This document shows, one piece after another, positions 1 through 7,000 of a DNA stretch of 13,515 bases. Position numbers and translations under genes: made by a program. Position 1 is the first letter of the stretch. Each line of letters begins with the position of its first letter. The notes below the pieces were generated by a model. It saw only the letters and a list, made by a program, of their open reading frames with translations, had not been told where the DNA came from and did not search any database. Source of the DNA: JBBDXA01 sp040902585 (lineage in GTDB: Bacteria; Planctomycetota; Phycisphaerae; Phycisphaerales; Phycisphaeraceae); the NCBI GenBank assembly GCA_040902585.1, contig JBBDXA010000226.1, forward strand, positions 1 to 13,515, given 5' to 3'.

Positions 1-37
1 TGAGAGATAAGCAAATGCGGGGCCAGTGGGAGGAACA

Positions 38-80
38 GGGGACAGGGGGAAAGCCCACGCACTCCCGTGCGTGGGTTCAG
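38..80 (+). repeat. Stem-loop of dispersed family with short heptamer leader (copy 1)
   Basis: The 9-bp perfect stem CCCACGCAC (54-62) / GTGCGTGGG (67-75) has a 4-base loop, and flanking A-A-G/T-T-T bases extend it through a G-T pair. Just before it lies GGGGACA (38-44) within a G/A-rich run that matches the heptamers at 9035-9097. The element sits about 20 bases past the stop of the minus-strand RNA methyltransferase, so it may act as its 3' stem-loop or terminator. The tail on the minus strand (CTTTCCCC) is a poor T-run, so efficient intrinsic termination is uncertain. Related copies are at 9122-9151 and 12476-12505. Confidence 0.6.
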
Positions 81-97
81 CATCCATCAATTCACCT

Positions 98-934
98 TTA
101 TCCACCCGCCCGTTGCCTGACCGCCTCAAAGAGCAGCACGCCTGCCGCGACGGAGGCATTGAGCGAATCCACCTGCCGCGTGTGCATCGCTATCGTGACC
201 GCGCTGCCGCCTGAAGCGCGGGCGGCGTCGATCCAAGCCGCGGGCAGACCTTCATCTTCCGCGCCGATGGCGATTGCGCATGAGCCGGTCATTGTCGCCT
301 GCGTGTGCGGCTTCGCATCCGGCGCGAGCGTTGCCGCCAGGATGCGGATTCCTTTCGCGGCGAGCCAGGCGATGAGTTCATCCGATGTGCCGCTGATGAT
401 CGGCAACGTGAACACCGCACCGGTACTGGCGCGGATCGCGTTGGGATTAAATGGATCGATCGGAGCATCGGCTGCGAGCAAGGCTGCCGCGCCCGCTGCC
501 GCACAGGTCCGCGCCATCGCCCCAAGATTGCCAGGCTTCTCAATGCCCACGCCGATCAGGAAAAAGTCGCCCGCTTCGCAGCGCAGCGAATCCAGATCCC
601 AGCGCGGCTGCTCCAATACCGCGATCACACCCTCCGGCTCGCTGCGATACGCCATCTTCTTGAGCACATTCGCCGAGACTTCAAACACACTCGCATCACC
701 CGCATCCTTGGGCCAGGGCAGGCGGCGCGAAAGCTCCGCCAGATCGAAGCCGAGAATCTCGGGACTTGCGTAGAGTTCGACCAGCCTGAGCCGCGCGGAC
801 AGGGCTCGCTCGACTTCGCGGAAGCCCTCGGCGATGAACAACCCCGTCGCGCGGCGATCGCGACTGTCGCGCAGGCGGACGACCGCCTTGACGCGCGGGT
901 TGTCCGGACTGGTGATGCGAAGGGGGGAAGACAT
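98..934 (-). CDS. SpoU/TrmH-family RNA 2'-O-methyltransferase
   Basis: This 278-residue protein is a SPOUT-fold methyltransferase that moves a methyl group from S-adenosylmethionine to a ribose 2'-OH of rRNA or tRNA. All three SpoU motifs are visible: motif 1 N136-L-G-x-x-x-R142, motif 2 G224-A-E-D-E-G229, and motif 3 around S257-L-N-A-S261 followed by VAAG and EAVRQR. The N-terminus (about 10-105), with FIAEGFREVERAL, resembles the SpoU substrate-binding domain seen in RlmB/TsnR-like enzymes, so a 23S rRNA target is more likely than tRNA. The exact substrate cannot be read from sequence. The frame stays open back to 1177, but that extension would overlap the divergent methyltransferase and has no homology-like content, so the ATG at 934 before SSPLRITSPDNPRVK is chosen. 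No Shine-Dalgarno is seen; a TACGAT box ends 6 bases before the start. Confidence 0.9.
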   Translation of the reverse strand: MSSPLRITSPDNPRVKAVVRLRDSRDRRATGLFIAEGFREVERALSARLRLVELYASPEILGFDLAELSRRLPWPKDAGDASVFEVSANVLKKMAYRSEPEGVIAVLEQPRWDLDSLRCEAGDFFLIGVGIEKPGNLGAMARTCAAAGAAALLAADAPIDPFNPNAIRASTGAVFTLPIISGTSDELIAWLAAKGIRILAATLAPDAKPHTQATMTGSCAIAIGAEDEGLPAAWIDAARASGGSAVTIAMHTRQVDSLNASVAAGVLLFEAVRQRAGG

Positions 935-940
935 GCGCGT

Positions 941-946
941 ATCGTA
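941..946 (-). promoter_or_regulatory. Possible -10 box of the SpoU methyltransferase gene
   Basis: On the minus strand TACGAT lies 6 bases before the ATG at 934, which would place the transcription start at or next to the start codon (leaderless mRNA). No good -35 box is visible at the usual distance, so the call rests on the -10 match, the absence of a Shine-Dalgarno, and the same arrangement in the divergent gene. Confidence 0.3.
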
Positions 947-992
947 TTGGAATCGTGCGCAGCGCGTCGAAAACCAACATAGACAATCCCGG

Positions 993-1105
993 TTAGCGGC
1001 GCGGCCGAGTCCGCGAGGCCCGCTTGCCGACGCCTGCATCGAACGGGCCCTGTGCGCTGCCCGTGCGCCAACAGGTGGGCCTCGCCGACTCGGCCCGACC
1101 GCTAA
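993..1105. repeat. Long imperfect inverted repeat between divergent genes
   Basis: Left arm 993-1021 and right arm 1077-1105 pair as TTAGCGG/CCGCTAA, GGCCGAGT/ACTCGGCC and CGAGGCCC/GGGCCTCG. These 23 pairs are interrupted by two symmetric 3x3 internal loops (cgc/cga and ccg/ccg). The 55-base interior holds a second hairpin, ACGGGC (1043-1048) / GCCCGT (1059-1064). The element fills over half of the 205-base gap between the divergent methyltransferase genes. It could be a small palindromic mobile element (MITE/REP-like), a structured RNA or a cruciform. It has no coding frame of note. Confidence 0.7.
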
Positions 1106-1126
1106 ACGGCGAGCAGTCGGCAACCA

Positions 1127-1132
1127 TAGAAT
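1127..1132 (+). promoter_or_regulatory. Possible -10 box of the class I methyltransferase gene
   Basis: TAGAAT lies 7 bases before the ATG at 1140, positioned for transcription to begin at the start codon. No Shine-Dalgarno and no convincing -35 box are present. The sequence just upstream belongs to the right flank of the inverted repeat. Confidence 0.3.
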
Positions 1133-1139
1133 AATTCGC

Positions 1140-1790
1140 ATGGACCGCACGCTCGAACCCGAAGTGATGGACACCATCGATGACGCGCACGATTACGACG
1201 CGATGGATCACACCGCGCCCAACCGGGCGTTTGTTGATCGGTTGAAACAGCTCGGGGCGACAGGCCGCATGCTCGATCTGGGCACAGGACCGGGACACAT
1301 TCCCATCATGGTCGCGCAGGAGATCGGCGACGCGTCCGTCATGGCGCTTGACCTTTCAAAGAACATGCTCGAACTGGCGAAAGAAAAACTCGCCGCGGTC
1401 GCCCTGGGCGATCGTGTTGAGTTTCACCTCGCGGATGTCAAGGATCTGCCCTTCGACGATCGCGCGTTCGATGTGGTCTTCAGCAACACCATCCTGCATC
1501 ACATTCCTGAACCGGTTGAAATGCTGCGCGAAGCGTGGCGCGTCCTTAAGCCCGATGGCATCCTGCTCATTCGTGACCTGTATCGTCCGCCTGATGAAGC
1601 GACGCTCGACGCCCTCGTGCAGCAACACGTCGGCCGCGAAAGCGAGCACGCCCGCAAGATGTTCCGCGACAGCCTGTGTGCCGCCCTCACGCCCGATGAG
1701 CTGCGCGCTGCGGCGAACGCCGCGGGCATGCAAGGCGTCGAAGTCGTCATCGACACCGACCGGCACATGAGCCTTCAGAAGAGCCGATAA
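1140..1790 (+). CDS. Class I SAM-dependent methyltransferase (Methyltransf_11/25 type)
   Basis: This 216-residue cytoplasmic protein has the Rossmann-type methyltransferase core. SAM-binding motif I is LDLGTGPGHIP near residues 43-53, followed by the acidic strand end ALDLSKNMLELA. LADVKDLPFDDRAFDVVFSNTILHHIPEP spans the motif for the adenine-contacting acidic residue and motif IV, and WRVLKPDGILLIRDL is the post-motif. This pattern is typical of UbiE/BioC/Methyltransf_11 enzymes acting on small molecules, but the acceptor cannot be told. The frame stays open upstream to 834. The ATG at 1140 is chosen because the upstream residues are low-quality translation of the inverted repeat and overlap the divergent gene. 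The gene is likely transcribed from the divergent gap and may be leaderless. It ends 152 bases before the VIT/VWA gene. Confidence 0.88.
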   Translation: MDRTLEPEVMDTIDDAHDYDAMDHTAPNRAFVDRLKQLGATGRMLDLGTGPGHIPIMVAQEIGDASVMALDLSKNMLELAKEKLAAVALGDRVEFHLADVKDLPFDDRAFDVVFSNTILHHIPEPVEMLREAWRVLKPDGILLIRDLYRPPDEATLDALVQQHVGRESEHARKMFRDSLCAALTPDELRAAANAAGMQGVEVVIDTDRHMSLQKSR

Positions 1791-1806
1791 CGCGCCGAAT
1801 CCCCTC

Positions 1807-1850
1807 ATTTTCTGCTCTTTTGCTTTCCTGCTTTGCTGCTTTTCCCCTCC
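1807..1850 (+). repeat. Degenerate octamer polypyrimidine tract
   Basis: Four adjacent octamers CTCTTTTG (1815-1822), CTTTCCTG (1823-1830), CTTTGCTG (1831-1838) and CTTTTCCC (1839-1846) follow a partial one at 1807-1814. All are pyrimidine-rich on the plus strand. The tract lies between the methyltransferase stop and the VIT/VWA start, about 95 bases upstream of the latter. Function is unknown; it is reminiscent of the purine-rich heptamers elsewhere in the window but differs in period and sequence. Confidence 0.5.
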
Positions 1851-1932
1851 CTGTTACCAACGGTTTACACGAGCCGGCCGTGGATAGCCGTAGTATCTCA
1901 TGTGCCGGTGATGCTGCCGTTACTCGCCACAC

Positions 1933-1938
1933 GAGGTG
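1933..1938 (+). promoter_or_regulatory. Ribosome binding site deciding the VIT/VWA start
   Basis: GAGGTG sits 4 bases before the ATG at 1943. It supports this start over the in-frame upstream codon at 1820, which would place about 41 unrelated residues before a clear signal peptide. Confidence 0.6.
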
Positions 1939-1942
1939 CTCC

Positions 1943-4282
1943 ATGATTCGATCCCGCCTGACTCTTCCCTTCCGCTCGATGCATATGTTCTTCGCGATGC
2001 TGCTGGCGATGCTCCTGGCCGCGTCGCCTGTGTTAGCACAAGTGAGCGCGACGCCTGCTTCGCGCCGGGCTGTGCCGCGCAGCTTCGTCGTGCCGCAGTG
2101 GCGTTCGGTGCAACCCGGGGGACCCGGGGGACAGGGGCAGATCATCATCAGGCAGATCGACGCGGGAGTGGACATTCTCGAACAGGTCGCCACCACCACG
2201 ATGGAGATCACCGTCGAGAACACCGGCACGACGCGGCTTGAATCCGTTCTCCTAGTGCCCGTGCCTGACGGGGCCGTGGTTCGCGGCTTCACCTTCCAGG
2301 GCGCGGGCAAGGAACCCACAGCCGAGCTCCTTCGCAAGGAAGACGCCCGCCGCATTTACGACGCCATCGTCGCCCAGACGCGCGACCCTGCCCTGCTCGA
2401 GTTTGTCGGCTACAACCTGATGCAGTCGAGCGTGTTCCCCGTCGAGCCGCGCTCGACGCAGAAGGTGCGGCTTACCTACGAGCACCTTCTTCCCGCCGAC
2501 GGCTCGCGCGTGGATTACGTTCTGCCGCGCAGTGAATCGGTGGACTACTCCGTGCCCTGGAATGTGACCGTGCGCGTCGCGGCCAAGAAGCCGATCTCCA
2601 CGATCTACTCGCCGAGCCACAAGATCGAAACGAACCGCAAGTCGAGCGAAGTGGTCATGGCCCGCCTCGCGCCTGATGCTGTGCGCGATCCCGGCGCGTT
2701 TCGCCTGTCGTATCTACTCGAAACCGGCGGCGTCACCGCTTCCATGTTCGCCTACCCCGATCCGAAAACCAACGGCGGCTACTTCCTCCTGCTCGCCGGC
2801 CTTCCCGCCAAGCCTGCGGAACACGACAAAGAGAACGGCATCAAACGAGAAGTCACGATCGTCATCGACCGCTCCGGCTCCATGAACGGCGAAAAGCTCG
2901 AACAGGTGCGCGAGGCGGCGCTGCAAGTCGTGGCCGGTCTCGAAGACGGCGAAGCGTTCAACATCATCATCTACAACGAAGGCGTCGAAGCCTTTGCGAA
3001 GGAGCCGGTCGTCAAGGACGACGCGAGCACGAAACAGGCCCGCGACTACATCAAAGACATCAAGGCCCGCGGCGGCACGAACATTCACGATGCCCTGCTC
3101 GAAGCCCTGCGCCCCAAGCCCATCAAAGGCTTTCTGCCACTCGTGCTTTTCCTCACCGATGGTCTGCCCACGGTCGGACAGACTTCCGAAAAATCCATCC
3201 GTGAGATGGCGCTGAAAGGCAATCGCTATGAGCGGCGCATCTTCACCTTCGGTGTCGGCACCGATGTCAACACGCCGCTGCTGGAGCGCGTGGCCTTCGA
3301 GACGCGGGCGACTTCGACCTTTGTCCTGCCGCAGGAAGATGTCGAACTGAAAGTCGCGCAGGTCTTCAAACGCCTCGCGGGTCCGGTGCTGGCGGGCACA
3401 GCCATCGAAGCAACCGGCCCAGATGGCAAGCCCGCGCGGGGACGCATCATGGATGTGTTGCCCACGCGATTGCCTGACATGTTCGATGGCGATCAGCTTG
3501 TGCTGCTGGGGCGGTACGTCGGCGAGGAGCCGGTGACGTTTCAGATTTCAGGCAACTATCTTGGCAAGGAGAAGGCGTTCAAGTTCACCTTCAAGCCGGA
3601 CAAGGCGACGACGCGCAATGCCTTCGTGCCGCGCCTGTGGGCGAGTCGAAAGATCGGCGACCTGGTTGATGCCATCCGACAGCTCGGCGCTGATCATGGC
3701 GCGATCCCCGGCTCCGCGCCGCCTGCGAATGCGACCAACGACCCGCGCCTGAAAGAGCTCATCGACGAAGTCGTGCGTCTCTCCACCGAGTTCGGCATCC
3801 TCACCGAGTACACCGCATTCCTGGCCCGCGAAGGCACGGACCTGGCGCAGAAGGACGCGGTGTATCGCCTGACGCTGGATAACTTCGTCGATCGCGCCTG
3901 GAGTTGCCGCAGCGGCGTCGCGTCGCTGAATCAGGAAGAGAACTACAAATTCCAAAAGGGCCAGTCGTTCCTCAACGGCACGAACCGGTACGTGGATGAA
4001 AAGCTCAACACGGTGACGATCAACAACGTGCAGCAGGTCAATGACAAAGCGTTTTACCGCCGCGGCTCGCAGTGGATCGATGCGGAAGTGATCGATCATG
4101 TCGAGAACGTGAAGCCGAGTCGCGTGATCGATTTCGGTTCGCAGGAGTATTCGAAGCTGATCGAAAAGCTCGCCGCCGACGGCCGCAACGGCTGCGCTTC
4201 CCTGCGCGGCGACATCCTGATGCGGATCGACGGTGAGACGATCCTCGTGCGGATGAACAACCCGACTGAAAACGCGAAATGA
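1943..4282 (+). CDS. Exported VIT and von Willebrand factor A domain protein
   Basis: This 779-residue protein starts with a signal peptide: basic MIRSR, a long hydrophobic stretch, and probable cleavage after PVLA at residue 32. A VIT (inter-alpha-trypsin inhibitor) domain follows at about 60-190, with the signature runs ARRIYDAIV, RDPALLEFVGYN and VFPVEPRSTQKVRLTYEHLL. A VWA domain spans about 303-480 and has a complete metal-ion adhesion site: D309-R-S311-G-S313, T379 in GGTN, and D406 in LTDGLP. The C-terminal part carries VPRLWASRKIGDL and VVRLSTEFGILTEYTAFL, typical of this family. Such proteins are thought to mediate metal-dependent protein-protein contact outside the cytoplasm; the partner here is unknown. 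No sortase-type or PEP-CTERM anchor and no C-terminal membrane segment are seen, so it is probably periplasmic. Another VWA gene follows 100 bases downstream on the same strand. Confidence 0.92.
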   Translation: MIRSRLTLPFRSMHMFFAMLLAMLLAASPVLAQVSATPASRRAVPRSFVVPQWRSVQPGGPGGQGQIIIRQIDAGVDILEQVATTTMEITVENTGTTRLESVLLVPVPDGAVVRGFTFQGAGKEPTAELLRKEDARRIYDAIVAQTRDPALLEFVGYNLMQSSVFPVEPRSTQKVRLTYEHLLPADGSRVDYVLPRSESVDYSVPWNVTVRVAAKKPISTIYSPSHKIETNRKSSEVVMARLAPDAVRDPGAFRLSYLLETGGVTASMFAYPDPKTNGGYFLLLAGLPAKPAEHDKENGIKREVTIVIDRSGSMNGEKLEQVREAALQVVAGLEDGEAFNIIIYNEGVEAFAKEPVVKDDASTKQARDYIKDIKARGGTNIHDALLEALRPKPIKGFLPLVLFLTDGLPTVGQTSEKSIREMALKGNRYERRIFTFGVGTDVNTPLLERVAFETRATSTFVLPQEDVELKVAQVFKRLAGPVLAGTAIEATGPDGKPARGRIMDVLPTRLPDMFDGDQLVLLGRYVGEEPVTFQISGNYLGKEKAFKFTFKPDKATTRNAFVPRLWASRKIGDLVDAIRQLGADHGAIPGSAPPANATNDPRLKELIDEVVRLSTEFGILTEYTAFLAREGTDLAQKDAVYRLTLDNFVDRAWSCRSGVASLNQEENYKFQKGQSFLNGTNRYVDEKLNTVTINNVQQVNDKAFYRRGSQWIDAEVIDHVENVKPSRVIDFGSQEYSKLIEKLAADGRNGCASLRGDILMRIDGETILVRMNNPTENAK

Positions 4283-4370
4283 CGCCCGATTCGCCCTTCG
4301 CTGCCATGCGATGGATCAAAGTATCACGGTCGTGCGTCCAACCTTAACACCCATGCAATCTTTCACACTC

Positions 4371-4375
4371 AGGAG
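4371..4375 (+). promoter_or_regulatory. Ribosome binding site deciding the second VWA start
   Basis: AGGAG lies 7 bases before the ATG at 4383. It supports that start, which begins a clean signal peptide, rather than the in-frame ATG at 4311. Confidence 0.7.
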
Positions 4376-4382
4376 TCCGATC

Positions 4383-5582
4383 ATGAAAACGCGCCTCACA
4401 CTCACCGCCTCGCTCGCCGCCCTCGCGCTGTCCGTCGCCGTGCCTCTGTCGGCTGAAGAACCCGCCAAGTCTTCGCAGGTCCAGACCGCGCCCGTCGTCG
4501 AAGCAAAGGCTGTCGTCAAACCGGGGCAGAAACAGCCTGTTATTCAGCTCGCCATTCTGCTGGATACCAGCAACTCGATGGATGGCCTGATCGATCAGGC
4601 GAAATCACAGCTCTGGAAAGTGGTCAATCAGTTCATCGCCGTGCAGCGCGACGGCCAGCGCCCGCTGCTTCAAGTCGCGCTCTTCGAGTACGGCAACGAC
4701 AGCCTCAGCGCCAAGGAAAATCACATTCGCCTTGTGCTGCCCCTGACCGATGACCTGGATAAAGTCTCCCAGGAACTGTTCGCCCTCAAGACCAACGGCG
4801 GCGAGGAGTATTGCGGCGCGGTGATCAAGGCTGCGATCGAACGCCTGGAGTGGAGCAAGAACAACGCGGACCTGAAAGTGGTCTACATCGCCGGCAACGA
4901 GCCGTTCGGTCAGGGCCCGATCGACTTCCGCGAGTCGTGCAAGAGCGCGATCACCAAGGGCATTCAGATCAACACCATCTTCTGCGGCAACGTGGCTGAG
5001 GGCATCAACACCAACTGGAAAGACGGCGCGGTGCTGGCGGACGGCCAGTTCATCAGCATCGACTCCAACGTGCGCGTCGTCGATATCGAAGCCCCGCAGG
5101 ACAAGGAACTGGCTGCGCTCAATACGAAACTCAACGGCACCTTCGTGCCCTACGGCAAGCACGGTGAAGAAGGCAAAGCCAACCAGGCTGCACAGGACGC
5201 CAACTCCGCGGGCCTCAGCGGCGCGAACCTCGCCCAGCGTGCCGTGGCCAAAGGCTCGGCCAACTACCGCAACAGCATGTGGTGCCTCGTCGATGCGATC
5301 ACGCTGGATAATGTCGACATCACCAAGGTCAAGGAAGAAGACCTGCCCGAGAACATGAAGAAGATGAGCATGGATGAACGCAAGGCGTATCTCGAAGGCA
5401 AGAAGAAGGAACGCGAAGACCTTCAGAAGCAGATGGCTGCTCTTTCGATCGACCGGCAGAAGTATGTCGATGAAGCCATGAAGAAGGAAGCGGAAAAGAC
5501 CGGCAAGGAAACGCTCGACTCGGCTGTGATCAAGAGCGTCCGCAAGCAGGCGGAAGCGAAGAACTACAAGTTTGAACAATGA
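4383..5582 (+). CDS. Exported VWA domain protein with charged C-terminal tail
   Basis: The 399-residue protein begins with a signal peptide (MKTRLTL, hydrophobic core, cleavage after LSA at residue 24). A VWA-like domain covers about 52-270 and opens with the MIDAS motif D61-T-S63-N-S65-M. The other MIDAS positions are not canonical: the usual threonine loop reads NGGEEYCG (138-145), and the strand that normally ends TDG reads VVYIAGNEPFGQGP (from 167). Metal binding may therefore be altered or lost. The last 80 or so residues are rich in Lys and Glu (KKKEREDLQKQ, MKKEAEKTGKE) and probably form a helix or coiled coil. A family of such exported VWA proteins occurs in planctomycetes and Bacteroidetes, with no defined role known to me. 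It may share a transcript with the VIT/VWA gene 100 bases upstream. A strong hairpin begins 34 bases after its stop. Confidence 0.88.
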   Translation: MKTRLTLTASLAALALSVAVPLSAEEPAKSSQVQTAPVVEAKAVVKPGQKQPVIQLAILLDTSNSMDGLIDQAKSQLWKVVNQFIAVQRDGQRPLLQVALFEYGNDSLSAKENHIRLVLPLTDDLDKVSQELFALKTNGGEEYCGAVIKAAIERLEWSKNNADLKVVYIAGNEPFGQGPIDFRESCKSAITKGIQINTIFCGNVAEGINTNWKDGAVLADGQFISIDSNVRVVDIEAPQDKELAALNTKLNGTFVPYGKHGEEGKANQAAQDANSAGLSGANLAQRAVAKGSANYRNSMWCLVDAITLDNVDITKVKEEDLPENMKKMSMDERKAYLEGKKKEREDLQKQMAALSIDRQKYVDEAMKKEAEKTGKETLDSAVIKSVRKQAEAKNYKFEQ

Positions 5583-5615
5583 TGCCTCAATTCAGCCGCG
5601 ACCTGCGACAATGAA

Positions 5616-5653
5616 CGCCAAAGCCCAGGGATAGCAATCCCTGGGCTTTGGCG
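5616..5653. repeat. Perfect 17-bp hairpin before the response regulator
   Basis: CGCCAAAGCCCAGGGAT (5616-5632) pairs without mismatch with 5637-5653 around the loop AGCA. It lies 34 bases after the VWA stop and ends 12 bases before the chosen response regulator ATG. It could be a terminator or attenuator for the VWA transcript, although the T-run after the GC core is only three bases. Its outer arms share AAAGCCCA/TGGGCTTT with the stem-loop family at 54-75, 9126-9147 and 12480-12501, but its inner stem is different. Confidence 0.75.
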
Positions 5654-5665
5654 CGAAAGATGAAC

Positions 5666-6361
5666 ATGAGTACTTACACCTTGTTAGTCGTGGAAGATGA
5701 CCCCGCCATTCGCCGGGGCATCGTCGATGCCCTCAAGTTCGAGGGCTACCAGGTCTTCGAAGCGGCGGATGGCGCGGCCGGCCTCACCTCCGCGCTGCAA
5801 CTGAACTGTCACTTGATTCTTCTCGACCTCGTCCTGCCCAAGCGCGATGGCCTTTCCATTCTCAAGGAAGTCCGCGCCGCCAGGCCCACGCTGCCTGTGA
5901 TCATTCTCACCGCCCGCGGCGAAGAGAGCGATCGTGTCTCGGGCCTGAAGCTCGGCGCCGATGACTACGTGGTGAAACCGTTCAGCATCAAGGAGCTGCT
6001 GGCGCGGGTGCAGGCTGTGCTTCGCCGCAGTCCGGAGCGGCCGCTGGATGTGACGCTGGTGAAATTCCCCGGCGGCGAGGCGGACCTGAACCGCCGGGAG
6101 CTTCGCTTCACCAAGGGCGATCGCTGCGAGCTGTCCGAGCGCGAGCAGGAGCTATTGCGTTATCTGGCGGTGAACGCCGGGCGGGCTGTGTCGCGCGATG
6201 AGATTCTCTCCCGCGTCTGGGGCATGGACCCATCGGGCATCAGCACGCGCACCATTGATATGCACGTGGCCCGTTTGCGCGAGAAGCTGCGCGACGATGC
6301 GACGGAGCCGAAGGTATTGCTGACCGTGCGTGGGAAGGGATATATGTTCGCCGGTGCGTGA
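5666..6361 (+). CDS. OmpR/PhoB-family response regulator
   Basis: This 231-residue two-component regulator has a receiver domain at about 4-118: acidic pocket EDD, phospho-acceptor D54 in LDLVLPKRDG, switch Thr in ILTARG, and K104 in VVKPF. A winged-helix DNA-binding domain covers about 135-230 (LSEREQELLRYL, VSRDEILSRVWG, RTIDMHVARLREKL, VRGKGYMF). Start choice is open: ATG 5660, ATG 5666, or TTG 5648 inside the hairpin. The ATG at 5666 is preferred because GAAAG (5655-5659) lies 6 bases before it and the receiver begins right after. The partner kinase is almost certainly the one ending at 9024, separated only by the small coiled-coil gene. The perfect hairpin just upstream could affect translation or insulate it from the VWA genes. 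Confidence 0.93.
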   Translation: MSTYTLLVVEDDPAIRRGIVDALKFEGYQVFEAADGAAGLTSALQLNCHLILLDLVLPKRDGLSILKEVRAARPTLPVIILTARGEESDRVSGLKLGADDYVVKPFSIKELLARVQAVLRRSPERPLDVTLVKFPGGEADLNRRELRFTKGDRCELSEREQELLRYLAVNAGRAVSRDEILSRVWGMDPSGISTRTIDMHVARLREKLRDDATEPKVLLTVRGKGYMFAGA

Positions 6362-6385
6362 GGGCGATGATCGATAGTGAACGAC

Positions 6386-6390
6386 GGGAG
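6386..6390 (+). promoter_or_regulatory. Ribosome binding site deciding the coiled-coil protein start
   Basis: GGGAG lies 7 bases before the ATG at 6398. It favours that codon over the in-frame GTG at 6377, which lacks a comparable site. Confidence 0.6.
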
Positions 6391-6397
6391 ATACGCC

Positions 6398-7000
6398 ATG
6401 CTAGACCGATACCGAATGCACCTGATCGGGCCGCTGGTCGCCACAGCGATCGTTGTCTTCGCTTCATCCTCACGCTCGGCGCCGGAGCAGAGTTCGCAGA
6501 TCGAATCACTCCAACTTGCGAATCGCGAGCTTTCGAAGAAGGTCGCCGCGCTGGAAGCGGAACTGAAAGAATCGCAGCGGGCGCTCGCCATGTCGAAGCG
6601 TGGTCTGATGGATAAGTACGACTTCCTGCCCATGCTGGCCGAGGGCAAAGAATGGGCCAGGCACATGGCCGGCCGGCTCAAGGACGCGAAGGTTTCCACC
6701 ATCAAGGAAGCCGAGAGCGCTGCGCTCAAGCAGTACTTCAAGGACCGCGGCGGCTTCGGCGCCAACCAGTGGACCCGCGCGACCAGCCTGTTCCCCGTGG
6801 CCAATGCCGTCGATGATTTCGCCGCCGCCGGCGACCTGATCTGGGAAGTCCGCATCCTCGGCATGCTCGGCACCGACGGCGTACACCAGGTGACCTGGGT
6901 CAACGCCAGAACGGGCGCGACCCGCTCGTTTCTGCCCGTGAAGGATGGGAAACCGGCCGATCAACCTAAGATAGAGCAACCTAAGATAGAGAACCCATGA
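6398..7000 (+). CDS. Small exported or membrane-anchored coiled-coil protein in two-component operon
   Basis: I do not recognise this 200-residue protein by name. It has a basic start (MLDRYRMH), a hydrophobic stretch at about 9-24 (LIGPLVATAIVVFA), and a possible cleavage near SRSA. It is therefore exported or N-terminally anchored. A coiled coil follows at about 34-65 (IESLQLANRELSKKVAALEAELKES). The C-terminal half ends with GDLIWEVRILGMLG and HQVTWVNARTGATRSFLPV, a strand-turn-strand pattern vaguely like PepSY repeats; this is a guess. The final residues contain a duplicated PKIEQ/PKIEN. The gene lies 36 bases after the response regulator, and its stop overlaps the kinase ATG (ATGA), so co-translation is expected. 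A role as a sensory or stabilising partner of the kinase is inferred from that arrangement only. Confidence 0.75.
   Translation: MLDRYRMHLIGPLVATAIVVFASSSRSAPEQSSQIESLQLANRELSKKVAALEAELKESQRALAMSKRGLMDKYDFLPMLAEGKEWARHMAGRLKDAKVSTIKEAESAALKQYFKDRGGFGANQWTRATSLFPVANAVDDFAAAGDLIWEVRILGMLGTDGVHQVTWVNARTGATRSFLPVKDGKPADQPKIEQPKIENP
6965..6994 (+). repeat. 15-bp tandem duplication at the 3' end of the coiled-coil gene
   Basis: CAACCTAAGATAGAG occurs twice in direct succession and encodes the repeated QPKIE near the C-terminus. It is just upstream of the kinase start, so copy number changes would lengthen the protein by five residues without shifting the frame. A/T-rich codons here contrast with the surrounding GC-rich gene. 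Confidence 0.7.

Noticed and set aside
15..773. 252-residue plus-strand frame
   Set aside because: Antisense to the SpoU methyltransferase; no domain pattern.
935..1177. N-terminal extension of the SpoU methyltransferase to 1177
   Set aside because: It translates the inverted repeat, overlaps the divergent methyltransferase start and has no SpoU-like content.
1864..1896. Promoter TTTACA / TAGTAT upstream of the VIT/VWA gene
   Set aside because: The spacing is 21 bases, too long for a standard promoter.
4605..5579. 324-residue minus-strand frame
   Set aside because: Antisense to the second VWA gene, which has a signal peptide, ribosome binding site and VWA motif.
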